Below are positions 16,871-26,678 of a stretch of DNA of 64,000 nucleotides, piece by piece (the stretch's first letter is position 1; every line of letters starts with the position of its first letter). The position numbers and the translations under genes were made by a program. Under the pieces are notes generated by a model that saw only the letters and a list, made by a program, of their open reading frames with translations, was not told the DNA's origin and did not search any database. Source of the DNA: Verrucomicrobiota bacterium. Its GTDB lineage: Bacteria; Verrucomicrobiota; Verrucomicrobiia; Opitutales; UBA953. The stretch lies in NCBI GenBank assembly GCA_026397955.1, contig JAPLTV010000014.1, forward strand, positions 62,001-126,000. The letters run 5' to 3'.

Positions 16871-18595
16871 TTAGATGACGTCGTCGGCGACGGTGGCTCC
16901 GAGCACTTCCTCGATGGTCGTCATGCCGGAGGCGACCTTGCGCTGACCGTCCTCGCGCATGGTGCGCATGCCGGCCTCGCGGGCCTTACGACGGAGCTCG
17001 ACGAGATTGGAGCCGCCGTAGATCATCTCCTGGACCTCCTCGGTGATGACGAAGAGCTCGAAGACGCCGCGACGACCCTTGTAGCCGCGCTCGCCGCACT
17101 TGGGGCAGCCGGCACCCTTCATGGGCGTGGCGCTGGCGAGATCCTGCTCAGTCATGCCGATGGAGTAGAGTTCCTTGGCGGTCGGCTTGTAGGGGGCCGC
17201 ACAAGCCTGGCAATTACGACGCACCAGTCGCTGGGCGAGCGCGCCGCGCAAGGCCGCAGACACGAGGAACGGCTTGACGCCGATGTCCACGAGACGGGTG
17301 ACGGAGCTGACGGAGTCGTTGGTGTGGAGGGTCGAGAACACCATGTGGCCGGTGAGGGCCGCGTTGATCGCGATTTCCGCAGTCTCGAGATCTCGGATTT
17401 CACCAATCATGACGATGTTCGGCGCCTGACGAAGCATGGCGCGAAGGGCGGCGGAGAACGTCATGCCGACGTCGCGCTTCACCTGCACCTGATTGATGCC
17501 GGCCATCTGGTATTCGACGGGATCCTCGACGGTGATGATCTTGCGGTCCGGCTTATTGATGTAGTTCAGCGCCGAATAAAGCGTGGTCGACTTACCCGAA
17601 CCGGTCGGACCGGTGACGAGGAAGACGCCGTCCGAGCCCGAGATCAGGCCCTGGAACTTGGCTTGGTCGTCGGCGAAGAAGCCGAGCTCAGGGAGACCCA
17701 GCTTGAGGCCTTCCTTGTCGAGGATTCGCATGACGATCGATTCGCCGTAGACGGTCGGCAGGACCGAGACGCGCAAGTCAATGTCGCGGCCGCCGGTGCG
17801 GGCTTGGATGCGTCCATCCTGCGGGATGCGCTTCTCGGCGAGTGAGACTTCCGCCATGAGCTTGAGACGGGAGATGATTGAAGGCTGGAGGCGCTTGGGC
17901 GGGCCCTTCATCTCCTGCAGCACGCCGTCGACGCGGAAACGGACGCGAAAACGCTTCTCGAGAGGCTCGAGGTGGATGTCGGAAGCCTTCCGACGGATGG
18001 CGTCGACGATGAGCGAGTTGACGTAACGGATAATCGGCGCGTCGTCTTCCTTGACGTCGCCGCCCTGCGGGAGCTCGACGGCCAAGCCGTCATCGCCGCC
18101 CTTACCAAGGATGTCGGAATAGGAGGCGGACCCACCGATTTGCCCCCCGTTATAACAGCGTGAAATGGCTTCCTTGAGCGCGTCCGGAGGAGCCAGCTTC
18201 GGGTTGATGGCAAGCTTGAGCACGCGCGAGACGGAATCGATGGTCTCGGTGTCGAGCGGATCGGAGATGGCCAGCAGCAGTTCGTTGCCGTCCATCTGCA
18301 ACGGGAGGATGTTGTGCTTCTCGGCCTGTTCGCGGCTGATGAGCTTGAGGATATCGTCGGAGGGAGCGACCTGCGCGACATCCACGATTTCCATGTCGAA
18401 CTCTTGGCTAAGGGCGGCCGTGATCTTGGTCCAAGCGACCTTGTTGGTCTCGACCAGTTTGGCGATGGCCAGGGTGTCGGCATTCTGGCCGTCCGGGACG
18501 GGCTCGATGGCGGCACGGGCCTCTGTCACGTCGGCAGGGGACACCAGTCCCTTGTCCTGAATGAATTGGATGACGTAGTCGTCGGCGGTCGTCAC
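16871..18595 (-). CDS. pilB: Type IV pilus assembly ATPase, PilB/GspE family (copy 2)
   Basis: 574 residues, GTG start at 18595 (MTTADDYVIQFIQDKGLVSPADV). It has an N-terminal MshEN-like region, then Walker A GPTGSGKSTTLYSALNYIN, Asp box TVEDPVEYQMAG, Walker [23 protein letters not shown] and the tetra-Cys pair CQAC...CPKC. It is clearly homologous to the 14077 ATPase yet quite divergent, so these are not a recent duplication. It is the first gene of the pilB-pilT-pilB-pilC series. It may serve a second secretion or pilus machine, or act as an alternative motor on the same platform. Confidence 0.93.
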   Translation of the reverse strand: MTTADDYVIQFIQDKGLVSPADVTEARAAIEPVPDGQNADTLAIAKLVETNKVAWTKITAALSQEFDMEIVDVAQVAPSDDILKLISREQAEKHNILPLQMDGNELLLAISDPLDTETIDSVSRVLKLAINPKLAPPDALKEAISRCYNGGQIGGSASYSDILGKGGDDGLAVELPQGGDVKEDDAPIIRYVNSLIVDAIRRKASDIHLEPLEKRFRVRFRVDGVLQEMKGPPKRLQPSIISRLKLMAEVSLAEKRIPQDGRIQARTGGRDIDLRVSVLPTVYGESIVMRILDKEGLKLGLPELGFFADDQAKFQGLISGSDGVFLVTGPTGSGKSTTLYSALNYINKPDRKIITVEDPVEYQMAGINQVQVKRDVGMTFSAALRAMLRQAPNIVMIGEIRDLETAEIAINAALTGHMVFSTLHTNDSVSSVTRLVDIGVKPFLVSAALRGALAQRLVRRNCQACAAPYKPTAKELYSIGMTEQDLASATPMKGAGCPKCGERGYKGRRGVFELFVITEEVQEMIYGGSNLVELRRKAREAGMRTMREDGQRKVASGMTTIEEVLGATVADDVI

Positions 18596-18673
18596 AGTGG
18601 GGAAATCCGGGGCGGAAGATAGGGGTAGGGAGATTGTTCCTCAGAGAGGAGAACAACGGGGAAAAATAACCTA

Positions 18674-18701
18674 AATCTAGGCACCTTGCCCGCAATCGCA
18701 A
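18674..18701 (-). promoter_or_regulatory. Possible promoter for the pilus motor operon
   Basis: On the minus strand TTGCGA and TAGATT are spaced by 16 bp, about 80 bases upstream of the first pilB GTG. The match to the sigma-70 consensus is moderate and no other support exists. An inverted repeat ATTGTTC/GAACAA lies between it and the gene. Confidence 0.25.
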
Positions 18702-18722
18702 ATTAACCAAAGATGCCCGGTA

Positions 18723-19298
18723 TTACGGGGCCGGAAGCCGACCGACGAGCGCCGCGACCTGCTCGCGTAGAAATGGCTGGCCTCCATCGTTCCACAGGAC
18801 GGCATCAGACCGCTTAACCTTCTCCGATAGAGGTAGTTGCGAATTAATGCGTCGAGTGATTTCATCCTCATTGAGTCCCTTTTTAAGCAAGCGAGCTCGG
18901 CGCACCTCTTCAGAGCAGTCGACACACACGATCAGCTCGAATCCAGCGGTCAGGTTTTTTTCGAAAAGCAGCGGAATTTCAACCACGTGATGTCGTTTGG
19001 TATCTACGACGGCGGCCTGCCTAAGCCGTGCTACCTCCGGATGCGTCAGGCCCTCTAGGAAGGCCAGCTCTACCGGGTCAGCGAAAACTTTCGCGGCAAT
19101 CCATCGACGGTCGGGCCGACCATCCGGCCCCAGGCTGGCGTCGCCCCAACGGGCGCGCAGCTGGCTCACGGACGCGGCCGACTCCAAGACCTGACGTGCC
19201 AGCTGATCGGCATCGACGACATTGAATCCGAGCTCTGCAAAGCAGGCGGCCGCCGCGGACTTGCCGCAGCCGATACCGCCCGTGAGTCCGATGACCAT
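18723..19298 (-). CDS. coaE: Dephospho-CoA kinase
   Basis: 191 residues, a standard CoaE length. It phosphorylates the ribose 3'-hydroxyl of dephospho-CoA, the last step of coenzyme A synthesis. The P-loop is at the N-terminus (MVIGLTGGIGCGKSAAAA), followed by the family motif GFNVVDADQLARQVL. Further on are HPEVARLRQ, IPLLFEKNL and the LID/CoA-region pattern VDCSEEVRRARLLKKGLNEDEITRRI. It lies downstream of ftsH on the same strand, about 37 bp away, so may share its transcript. Confidence 0.95.
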   Translation of the reverse strand: MVIGLTGGIGCGKSAAAACFAELGFNVVDADQLARQVLESAASVSQLRARWGDASLGPDGRPDRRWIAAKVFADPVELAFLEGLTHPEVARLRQAAVVDTKRHHVVEIPLLFEKNLTAGFELIVCVDCSEEVRRARLLKKGLNEDEITRRINSQLPLSEKVKRSDAVLWNDGGQPFLREQVAALVGRLPAP

Positions 19299-19335
19299 GC
19301 CCTACCCTACCTTCCCGGTCGGCCGAGGGCAAACC

Positions 19336-21336
19336 TCAAGCGGGACTGGGAGAGGACTGTAGGCCAGGGCCGGCGTCAGCCGCAGGGCTGGCCGCAGGCT
19401 GGGCGACATCCGGCGCCGGAGCAGGCGCCACGGCAGATCCGGCGATCGGCGTCTGAATAGAGCCGGTCTTGAGGATTTCCATCACATGGACGCCGTCGAG
19501 GGTCTCGTACTGCAGAAGCGCCTCGGCGATCTTGCGGTGGGCTTCGGCGTTATCGGCGATGAGTTTCTCGGCGCGGACATACTGCTCCTGCACGATGGTG
19601 GAGATGGCCTCGTCGATACGGCGCGCGGTGGCGTCGCTATGGTTCTGCGTGCGCGAGATCTCGCGGCCAAGGAAGACGGTGTCGGAATTCTCGCCAAAGG
19701 CGATCGGACCCAGGTCACTCATACCCCAGTCACAGACCATCTGGCGGGCGAAACGCGTGGCCTGCTTGATGTCGCTCGAGGCGCCATTGGAGATCTCGCC
19801 GGAGATGACCTTCTCGCCGATGCGGCCAGCCATCGCCATGCAGATGTAATCGAGCAGGCGCTTACGGGAATAGCCGAGAATCTCCTTGGTCGGCATGAGC
19901 ATGGCCATGCCGAGGGCGCGTCCGCGCGGGATGATGGTGACCTTGTGGAGCGGCAGTGCGCCGTCGTCGATGAGCGCCTGGACCACGGCGTGGCCGGCCT
20001 CGTGGTAGGCGGTGTTCTTGAGGTCGGCTTCATCCATGACCTTCTTGCGCTCACGGCCGTAGGCGATCTTGTCGCGGGCTTCCTCGATGTCGGACATCTC
20101 GACCTTCTCGCGATTGCGACGGCCCGCATGGAGGGCGCCTTCGTTGAGGAGGTTGGCGAGGTCCGCGCCGGACATGCCGGTCGTGATGCGCGCAACGCGC
20201 TGGAGGTCGACGGACGGAGCGAGCTGGAAGCGCTTGGCGTGCACGGCCAGCACGGCCTCGCGGCCGCGGAGGTCGGGCAGGTCGACGAAAACCTGACGGT
20301 CAAAGCGTCCCGGACGCAGCAAGGCGGCATCAAGGACGTCGGAGCGATTGGTAGCGCCGATGACGATCACGCCGGCCTGACCATCGAAGCCATCCATCTC
20401 GACGAGCAGGGAATTCAAGGTCTGCTCGCGTTCGTCGTTGCCGCCGCCGACGCCGGCGCCGCGCTGGCGACCGACCGCGTCGATCTCATCGATGAAGATG
20501 ATGCAGGGGGCGAGCTTGCGGGCCTGCTCGAAGGTGTCGCGCACGCGGGCGGCGCCGACTCCAACGAACATCTCGACGAAGTCCGAACCGCTGATGCTCA
20601 GGAAAGGCACGCCGGCCTCGCCGGCGACCGCGCGGGCGAGCAGCGTCTTGCCCGTGCCGGGAGGACCGACCATGAGCACGCCCTTCGGGATACTCGCGCC
20701 GATCTTGGTGAAACGCTTGGGGTCCTTAAGAAAGTCGACGATCTCCTTCACCTCTTCCTTGGCTTCATCGCAGCCCGCGACGTCCTTGAAGGTAGTGGAT
20801 TCCTTGTCGGTGGAATTGAGCCGGGCGCGGGACTTGGCGAACTGCATCGCGCCGCGATTGGCGTTCTTGAGGAAGCGGTACATCATAAACAGCACCACGC
20901 CCGAGACAAGGAGCGTAGGCAGCACGTTGTAGAGGAACATCGTCCAGCCGGTCTGGGCGGGGACTTCTTTGAAAGCGTCGCGAGAGACCGAGGCGCGCAG
21001 CGCCTCGAATTCCTTCTCGGTCAGGTGGCCGTCAGCGAAGAAGCGGTCCTTTTCGTCTTCCTTGGCACCCGCGACTTCAAGCTCACCCGTGACGTGCACC
21101 CAGCGCTCGGAACCGGCGGTCGGATTGGGCTGGAGCGTGAGGTTCTTGATCTTCTTCTCCTGGGCGTAAGCCAGGACCTGGCTGACCTCCAGCTTTTGGA
21201 CGGCATTACGGGAGTCGGCGCCCGGCATGTTGAAAAGGGCGATGATGGCAGCCATCAGCAGCAGCCAGACCAGCACGGGTTTGGCGTTCAAGCGGGGGCC
21301 GTTTTTATTATCATCCGGCTGGTCGTTTTGACTCAT
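19336..21336 (-). CDS. ftsH: ATP-dependent zinc metalloprotease FtsH
   Basis: 666 residues from the ATG at 21336 ([13 protein letters not shown]); the track ORF adds 12 upstream residues. Two membrane segments flank a periplasmic domain ([16 protein letters not shown] and [19 protein letters not shown]). Then come the AAA+ module, with Walker [20 protein letters not shown], Walker [12 protein letters not shown] and the second region of homology [22 protein letters not shown], and the protease with zinc motif HEAGH. It degrades membrane and regulatory proteins at the inner membrane. The C-terminal tail is Ala/Pro-rich. It follows tilS by 11 bp, a pairing found in many bacteria. Confidence 0.97.
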   Translation of the reverse strand: MSQNDQPDDNKNGPRLNAKPVLVWLLLMAAIIALFNMPGADSRNAVQKLEVSQVLAYAQEKKIKNLTLQPNPTAGSERWVHVTGELEVAGAKEDEKDRFFADGHLTEKEFEALRASVSRDAFKEVPAQTGWTMFLYNVLPTLLVSGVVLFMMYRFLKNANRGAMQFAKSRARLNSTDKESTTFKDVAGCDEAKEEVKEIVDFLKDPKRFTKIGASIPKGVLMVGPPGTGKTLLARAVAGEAGVPFLSISGSDFVEMFVGVGAARVRDTFEQARKLAPCIIFIDEIDAVGRQRGAGVGGGNDEREQTLNSLLVEMDGFDGQAGVIVIGATNRSDVLDAALLRPGRFDRQVFVDLPDLRGREAVLAVHAKRFQLAPSVDLQRVARITTGMSGADLANLLNEGALHAGRRNREKVEMSDIEEARDKIAYGRERKKVMDEADLKNTAYHEAGHAVVQALIDDGALPLHKVTIIPRGRALGMAMLMPTKEILGYSRKRLLDYICMAMAGRIGEKVISGEISNGASSDIKQATRFARQMVCDWGMSDLGPIAFGENSDTVFLGREISRTQNHSDATARRIDEAISTIVQEQYVRAEKLIADNAEAHRKIAEALLQYETLDGVHVMEILKTGSIQTPIAGSAVAPAPAPDVAQPAASPAADAGPGLQSSPSPA

Positions 21337-21347
21337 GGGCAGAAGAT

Positions 21348-22736
21348 TTAACCTAAGCAGAGGCCAAGCCAAGTCAACCGGAGAGCCCCCTTCGTGGGGC
21401 CCGTCAACCGGGCGGATTCAGCCGGAGGCAGGCCGGGCACCCAAAGGATTTCGCCGCCGCATAGCACCACGGGCAGAGCTTCCCGCCTTTCCGCAGGGAT
21501 TTTACGATTGATGAGCAGGTCCGATAGTTTAGCCGAGCCGGGCGAACCCAGCGGCTGATAGCGATCGCCCTCCACGCGAGCCCGCCAAGCAAGAGGGGCT
21601 TTCGGTGCGACGACATAGACTTCCTGCGCGGGCGAGATGTCGCCACGGGACAGACTTGCCCACAGGGACGCGTCAACCTCCACGATTTCGGCGAGCAAGC
21701 CGACCTCGTTATCAGGCGATCCGATCCGCACAGGGCGCTCAACGGGACCAAACGACGGAGCCTCAGTCCGGACGGAAAGCTCCCCGCCTTTCACGCGCAC
21801 GACCAAACCGCTCACGGCAGACTGAGCATCGTCGCCGGCGGCGATCGCCGCCGTCAGAGGCAGGAGCGACTTCGCGCTCGGATCGTTGAGACCATGGTGG
21901 TGGAGGAATTCGCGGACGCACTCCTGGGCCAAGGCCTCCGGGCGACCACGCAACGAAGAGACGGGCATGCTGCCGTCATTACGAATGACGCATCCCAGTT
22001 CCCGCGCCCAACAGGCCAAGGCCGCCTGAGCCTCACCGATAATCCGGGCGGAACGAGCAAACCCTTCGGCATAGCCGGCCCCTAAGGCCACTTCTCCGCC
22101 TTCGGCCATCCAGGCGCGGATGCGGTTGCGGGCCGCGATAGGTAAACCGTTCGTAGCGTCTTCCCGCCAAGGGATTCCGGCGGACCGAAGCGAAGCCAAG
22201 AGGGCCGACTTCGCAATGCCGGCTGCGATCAAGGGACGCCAGCGACGGTGGCCGTCGCGAAATTCCTGTAGCACGCGCGGGGCGGCGAGTCCCGCCAGAC
22301 CGGCCCCGCGAGCGAGACGGAGCAGTGCGTTCTCAGCAACATCATCAAGATGATGCGCGGTGCAGAGCAGTTCGAAATCAATGACCTGACGCTGTTCGGC
22401 GAAAAACGCATCGCGGGCGGAGCGCAGGTCCGCCTCCGAAGCAGCACCCTGCCCTGCGCGCAGACCCAACACACAAGGGACACCGAGCGCGGTGCAAAGC
22501 GCAGACACGAAGAGCGCATCTTCCGCGGAAGCTTCGCCGCGGACACGATGATCGAAATGGAGGACGCGCAGACGCGGGCGCAAGGCCTCATCCGCCCAGA
22601 GCGCGCAGAGGAGATAGACCGAATCCGCGCCGCCCGAGACCGCGACGGCGACCGGGCCGGCCGAAGCGGGCGGCGACGGCAGACGCGGCAACCGGGAAGC
22701 GGCCGCGCGCAAGGCATCAGGAGTGGGCAGGCTCAT
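21348..22736 (-). CDS. tilS: tRNA(Ile)-lysidine synthase
   Basis: 462 residues from the ATG at 22736 (MSLPTPDALRAAASRLP); the track start two codons earlier is a GTG. It attaches lysine to C34 of tRNA-Ile(CAU) so that it reads AUA. The PP-loop is VAVSGGADSVYLLCAL, followed by FDHRVRGEASAEDALFV, CTAHHLDDVAENALLRLARGAG and WRPLI, all typical of TilS. The C-terminal substrate-binding region is recognisable near YQPLGSPGSAKLSDLLINRKIP. It sits between serS and ftsH on the same strand. Confidence 0.95.
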   Translation of the reverse strand: MSLPTPDALRAAASRLPRLPSPPASAGPVAVAVSGGADSVYLLCALWADEALRPRLRVLHFDHRVRGEASAEDALFVSALCTALGVPCVLGLRAGQGAASEADLRSARDAFFAEQRQVIDFELLCTAHHLDDVAENALLRLARGAGLAGLAAPRVLQEFRDGHRRWRPLIAAGIAKSALLASLRSAGIPWREDATNGLPIAARNRIRAWMAEGGEVALGAGYAEGFARSARIIGEAQAALACWARELGCVIRNDGSMPVSSLRGRPEALAQECVREFLHHHGLNDPSAKSLLPLTAAIAAGDDAQSAVSGLVVRVKGGELSVRTEAPSFGPVERPVRIGSPDNEVGLLAEIVEVDASLWASLSRGDISPAQEVYVVAPKAPLAWRARVEGDRYQPLGSPGSAKLSDLLINRKIPAERREALPVVLCGGEILWVPGLPPAESARLTGPTKGALRLTWLGLCLG

Positions 22737-22789
22737 CGGCACGCGTTCAGACTACGCCGCGAGGACAGCCTGCCAATCCAAAGCGGCCG

Positions 22790-24058
22790 TCAGAACGACA
22801 GCGTTTCCTTGCCGTACCAGCGACGGAGCGCTTCGGGCACGCGCACGGTGCCGTCGGCCTGGAGGTTGTTCTCCAGGATGGCGGCGAGGACGCGCGGCAG
22901 GCCGAGGCCGGAACCGTTAAGGGTATGGACGAACTCTGGCTTTCCATCCTTCGGACGGAATCGTATCCCTGCGCGACGGGCCTGGAAGTCGGTGAAGTTG
23001 GAGCAGCTCGAGACTTCGAGCCAGCGCTTCTGGCCGCCGGCCCAGACTTCGAGGTCATACTGCTTGCTGTGCGAAAAACCGATGTCGCCGGCGCAGATCA
23101 TCAGCACGCGGTAAGGCAGGTTAAGCTTCTGGAGCAGGCGCTCGGCATCGCCGCGCAAGAGTTCGAGTTCTTCGAAAGACTTATCGGGGTGCGTCCATTT
23201 CACGAGCTCGACCTTATCGAACTGGTGCAGGCGGTTCAGGCCACGCACGTGCGCACCCCAACTGCCGGCTTCGCGGCGGAAACAGGGCGTGTAGCCCACG
23301 CGCTTCACGGGCAGCGAAGATTCCTCGAGAATCTCGTCGCGGAAGAAATTCGTAACGGGCACCTCGGCGGTCGGGATCAGATAGAAGTCATCCGTCTGCG
23401 CGTGGTACATCTGTCCTTCCTTGTCGGGCAGCTGGCCGGTGGCGGTAGCGGACGCGGCGTTGACCAGCAACGGCGCATGGACCTCGGTGTAGCCGTTGGC
23501 GCCGGCCTCCTCGAGGAAGTACTGAATCAGCGCGCGGACGAGGCGGGCCATGTCGCCGATGTAGAACGGGAAGCCCGCGCCGGCGACCTTCACGCCACGC
23601 TCGAAATCGATGGCCTTGCTGAACCAGGAAATATCCCAGTGAGCCTTGGCGGCCGGGGAGATCAGTTGTGCATGGTCGCCCCATTCAAGGATGACCTTGT
23701 TGTCGGCCTCGGTGCGACCTTCGGGCACGGAGTCGTGCGGGATGTTCGGGACGGAGAGCGCGACGGCCTTCATCTGCTCTTCGGCTTCGGAGACCTTCTT
23801 CTCGAGTTCCTTCACCTTGGCGGAGGCGGCCTTCATCTCGACGACCTTGGCCTGGAATTCCGGCGAGCCTTTCGGCATCGCGGCCATCTCCTTGTTCGCG
23901 GCGTTCTGCGCGGAACGCGCCACCTCGAACTCGGCCACCGCGTGGCGGCGGGCTTCGTCGGCGGCCAGGACGGCGTCGAGGTCGACTTGGAACTTCTTCC
24001 GGGCGACGCCCTTACGGACGAGGTCGATGTTTTCGCGAAGGAACTTGGGATCCAGCAT
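22790..24058 (-). CDS. serS: Serine--tRNA ligase
   Basis: 422 residues from the ATG at 24058 (MLDPKFLRENIDLVRKGVARK), a normal SerRS length; the 12 extra N-terminal residues in the track are unlikely. The N-terminal tRNA-binding arm is a long antiparallel coiled coil (about 30-110, with AKVKELEKKVSEAEEQM). The class II catalytic core follows, with FPFYIGDMARLVRALIQYFL, motif 2 RVGYTPCFRREAGSWG and motif 3 NGSGLGLPRVLAAILENN. It charges tRNA-Ser and selenocysteine tRNA if present. It probably starts the serS-tilS-ftsH-coaE gene run. Confidence 0.97.
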   Translation of the reverse strand: MLDPKFLRENIDLVRKGVARKKFQVDLDAVLAADEARRHAVAEFEVARSAQNAANKEMAAMPKGSPEFQAKVVEMKAASAKVKELEKKVSEAEEQMKAVALSVPNIPHDSVPEGRTEADNKVILEWGDHAQLISPAAKAHWDISWFSKAIDFERGVKVAGAGFPFYIGDMARLVRALIQYFLEEAGANGYTEVHAPLLVNAASATATGQLPDKEGQMYHAQTDDFYLIPTAEVPVTNFFRDEILEESSLPVKRVGYTPCFRREAGSWGAHVRGLNRLHQFDKVELVKWTHPDKSFEELELLRGDAERLLQKLNLPYRVLMICAGDIGFSHSKQYDLEVWAGGQKRWLEVSSCSNFTDFQARRAGIRFRPKDGKPEFVHTLNGSGLGLPRVLAAILENNLQADGTVRVPEALRRWYGKETLSF

Positions 24059-24101
24059 GGGCCGACTTTGCCCAATCCCCCCGCCCGAGGGCAACGGGGA
24101 A

Positions 24102-24776
24102 TTATCGCCCTCTCTGGATTCGTCCGGCCAGGAATCGGCTGACCCAGAGCATCGACGCGCGCTCGGCGCCGACCCCGAGGAGCAAGGGCTCTGCCCCTGA
24201 GACCGAGACCTCGACCTGATAGGTGGTCGTATAGGAATTACGACCGCGGCGGGAGGCTTCCCTCAGACGACAGGAAAGGACGTCATCCCAGGCGGCCGAC
24301 TTGGTCCGGTAGATCCCTAAGGCGCCCGTACGGATTGAAAGTTTGCCTGCCGCCAGCTCCACGACCGTGCGGCCAGCCACGGCCATGACGGTGATTGCGA
24401 CAAGGAAGACCGAACCAGCGAGGAAAGGTAGGCCGAAGAGCGACATCCACAGGTTGAACTCCCCTTTCGCAATCTGGGTACCGTAGATACCGCCGAGTGA
24501 TCCCCCGGCCCAGAAAAGAGTGAACGGCACGAGAAAGAAGGCCACGCAGCTGCGCATCGATAACACCAACCGGAATCCGTCCATGGTCTCTTCGACCTTC
24601 ACGCCCTTCGGCAAGGCAAGTCCGGGTGTGATATTGCGTCGCTCAAACGGAATCGCCTCCTGGCAAACAGCGAGCGGATGAGACTTCTCACAGAAGCGGC
24701 AGACCGCGAGGCCCTGCGCCGGTGCGAGGTCGGCCGTCTCAATGGGTAATCCGCATTCTGGGCAGTGGAATTCCAC
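24102..24776 (-). CDS. Zinc-ribbon membrane protein, function unknown
   Basis: 224 residues. The N-terminus is a treble-clef or zinc-ribbon-like module with two Cys pairs (MEFHCPECGLP and VCRFCEKSH). A PH-like or DUF-type soluble segment and two adjacent hydrophobic helices follow (about 85-105 and 120-150, with FFLVPFTLFWAGGSLGGIY and LPFLAGSVFLVAITVMAVAG). The C-terminal part after the helices is soluble and beta-rich (VVELAAGKLSIRTGALGIYRTKSAAWDDVLSCRLRE), a layout common in bacterial PH-domain-like membrane proteins. No specific function can be assigned. It ends about 43 bp upstream of serS and is divergent from the DUF4337 gene. Confidence 0.75.
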   Translation of the reverse strand: MEFHCPECGLPIETADLAPAQGLAVCRFCEKSHPLAVCQEAIPFERRNITPGLALPKGVKVEETMDGFRLVLSMRSCVAFFLVPFTLFWAGGSLGGIYGTQIAKGEFNLWMSLFGLPFLAGSVFLVAITVMAVAGRTVVELAAGKLSIRTGALGIYRTKSAAWDDVLSCRLREASRRGRNSYTTTYQVEVSVSGAEPLLLGVGAERASMLWVSRFLAGRIQRGR

Positions 24777-24868
24777 GCCGTATTCTTAGCACGCCATCGC
24801 GTGGCGTGGGAAGCAAACCTTCCAATTATGATTGAGGGGTGCGCCTTTTGTTCATCCACTGCCGGCCT

Positions 24869-25480
24869 ATGTCCGAAACCAAGAAAGACGCCCCTGCGAC
24901 CACCCCTACTCCCGACGCCTGGACCAAGTGGGTCGCCCTCTCCACCACCCTCCTCGCGGTGTGCGCCGCCTTCGCGACGCTCAAGGGCGGCAGCTTCTCG
25001 ACGAAGACCCAACTCGCTACGGTCAGCGCTTCGAACAAGTGGTCCTATTACCAGGCCAAGAGCCTCAAGGAGACCGCCCGCGACACCGAAAGCACCATCA
25101 TCAAGGTGATCGAAGCCTCCGCCTCCACCCCTGAAGCCAAGGCGATCGCCCGTAAGGCCATCGATAAGGCCGACGAAGAGATTAAGCGCTACAAGGGCGA
25201 GAAGGCCGAGATCATGAAAGACGCCGTCTACCTTGATGCCGAAGCCGCCTATAGCCAGGCCCGCGGCGGTAATTTCGGTCTCGCGATCATGTTCCTGCAG
25301 ATTGCCATCATGCTCTCCGCTATCGCGGCCTTGATGAAGAAGCAGTCGTTCTGGATCGTCGGACTCTGTGCCGGTGCGATCGGAGTCGGCTTCCTCACCT
25401 ACGCCTGGCCGCTCTACGAGAAGTTCAACCCAGCCCCGATCGCGCCCGTCCATGCGGACGCCGCCAAGGCCGCGAAGTAA
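24869..25480 (+). CDS. DUF4337 domain-containing membrane protein
   Basis: 203 residues from the ATG at 24869 (MSETKKDAPATTPTPDAW). The track start 30 bp upstream is less likely because DUF4337 proteins open with a short soluble tail before WVALSTTLLAVCAAFATLKGG, the first membrane helix. A helical middle part (SNKWSYYQAKSLKETARDTE, then a charged coiled-coil-like stretch) leads to two C-terminal membrane helices (LAIMFLQIAIMLSAIAALM and FWIVGLCAGAIGVGFLTYA). The family is widespread and of unknown function. A bidirectional terminator lies 18 bp after the stop, and the gene appears monocistronic. Confidence 0.88.
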   Translation: MSETKKDAPATTPTPDAWTKWVALSTTLLAVCAAFATLKGGSFSTKTQLATVSASNKWSYYQAKSLKETARDTESTIIKVIEASASTPEAKAIARKAIDKADEEIKRYKGEKAEIMKDAVYLDAEAAYSQARGGNFGLAIMFLQIAIMLSAIAALMKKQSFWIVGLCAGAIGVGFLTYAWPLYEKFNPAPIAPVHADAAKAAK

Positions 25481-25497
25481 GCCCTCGCGTCAGCCGT

Positions 25498-25540
25498 AAA
25501 AAAGATAGACCCCGCAGCGCGAACTGCGGGGCCTATTTTT
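25498..25540. terminator. Bidirectional intrinsic terminator
   Basis: Stem CCCCGCAG/CTGCGGGG extended by ATAG/CTAT past one mismatch, with T-rich sequence on both sides (ATTTTT on plus, TTTTTT on minus). It is shared by the convergent DUF4337 gene and ndk. Confidence 0.9.
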
Positions 25541-25553
25541 GCTATGCTTTCGC

Positions 25554-25988
25554 TTAGACTCGGCTCGCCTCGGGGGCGAAAACTTCGTCAGGACGGAAGA
25601 AACGGCGGACCTCGGCCTCCGCGGCGGCGGGGCTATCGGAGGCGTGGCAGACGTTGCGCATCATCTCGGTGCCGAAATCGCCACGGATGGTGCCCTTGGG
25701 AGCCACTTTGGAATTGGTCGGTCCGAGGAGTTCGCGGACGCGGGAAATGACGTTGTCTCCGACGAGGACGGCGACGATCACCGGGCGGGAGGACATGAAG
25801 GCCTCGATCTCCGGGTAGAAGGGCTTGTCGGCGACGTGGGCGTAATGCTCGCGGAGCTGAGCCGACGTGAGGCGGGTCATCTTGCTGGCCTGGATCTCGA
25901 AGCCGGCGGCTTCGAAACGGGCGAGGACGGTGCCACACAGACGACGCTCCATGCAGTCGGGCTTGAGGATGATAAGAGTCTTTTCCAT
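25554..25988 (-). CDS. ndk: Nucleoside diphosphate kinase
   Basis: 144 residues from the ATG at 25988 (MEKTLIILKPDCMER), the standard Ndk size; the track's nine additional residues are upstream of the conserved start. It exchanges the gamma phosphate between nucleoside triphosphates and diphosphates through a phosphohistidine, seen in RNVCHASDS (usual form NxxHGSDS). KPDCMERRL, GPTNSKVAPKGTIRGDFG and FYPEIEAFMSSRPV are also family blocks. It faces the DUF4337 gene across the shared terminator. Confidence 0.96.
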   Translation of the reverse strand: MEKTLIILKPDCMERRLCGTVLARFEAAGFEIQASKMTRLTSAQLREHYAHVADKPFYPEIEAFMSSRPVIVAVLVGDNVISRVRELLGPTNSKVAPKGTIRGDFGTEMMRNVCHASDSPAAAEAEVRRFFRPDEVFAPEASRV

Positions 25989-26077
25989 AGGGTCCCCCTC
26001 GTACTGAAGGGTCATTCAGTATTCGGTTTTAGGGCCAAAAATACAAGCCCGAACCTTAAGACGCCCCTGTAAACGGC

Positions 26078-26578
26078 TCAATTAGCCTTAAAAACGAGAC
26101 AAATTGCCTGAACGGCGAGGGCCTTCCCCTGCCCAATCGAGTCCATGCCTTCGTTGGTCGTGGCCTTAATGCCCACCTGGGAGGGGGAAATTCCGATGAT
26201 TCCCGCCACCTTGGCCTTCATTGCCTCGACGTGAGCCATGACCTTCGGGCGCTCGCCGATGATCACGATATCGACATTGCCGACGAACCATCCACCGGCC
26301 GACTTCGCTTCGGTGACGGCCTTCTGCACAATCACGGCGGAATCCAATCCTTTGATGGCGGCGTCCGTGTTGGGAAAATAATGCCCGATGTCGCGCAAGC
26401 CAGCGGCGCCGAGAATCGCATCAGCGACGGCATGCAGCACCACGTCGGCATCGGAATGCCCGTCCGGACCGACGTCCGAAGGGATTTTCACACCGCCCAG
26501 GATGCAAGGACGACCGGCGACAAGCGGGTGGATATCATACCCGAGACCGACTCGAAAGGCTGGCTGGGACTGGTTCAT
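26078..26578 (-). CDS. ispF: 2-C-methyl-D-erythritol 2,4-cyclodiphosphate synthase
   Basis: 166 residues, normal for IspF. It forms the cyclic diphosphate MEcPP in the non-mevalonate isoprenoid pathway. The metal-binding motif is GYDIHPL (Asp and His), with GPDGHSDADVVLHAVADAILGAAGLRDIGHYFP carrying the second His and the substrate loop, and ATTNEGMDSIGQGKALAVQAICLV at the C-terminus. Other MEP-pathway genes are not in this window. The stop lies about 90 bp upstream of the ndk start on the same strand. Confidence 0.96.
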   Translation of the reverse strand: MNQSQPAFRVGLGYDIHPLVAGRPCILGGVKIPSDVGPDGHSDADVVLHAVADAILGAAGLRDIGHYFPNTDAAIKGLDSAVIVQKAVTEAKSAGGWFVGNVDIVIIGERPKVMAHVEAMKAKVAGIIGISPSQVGIKATTNEGMDSIGQGKALAVQAICLVFKAN

Positions 26579-26678
26579 GCCCCGTTCTTAGGCGATATTA
26601 CGGCCAAAGGGAAGCCCTCGCACAAAACCCTTGAAACGCCCTCCCCGAGGAGACATTTTGTGGGCCTGTCAGTCTTAA

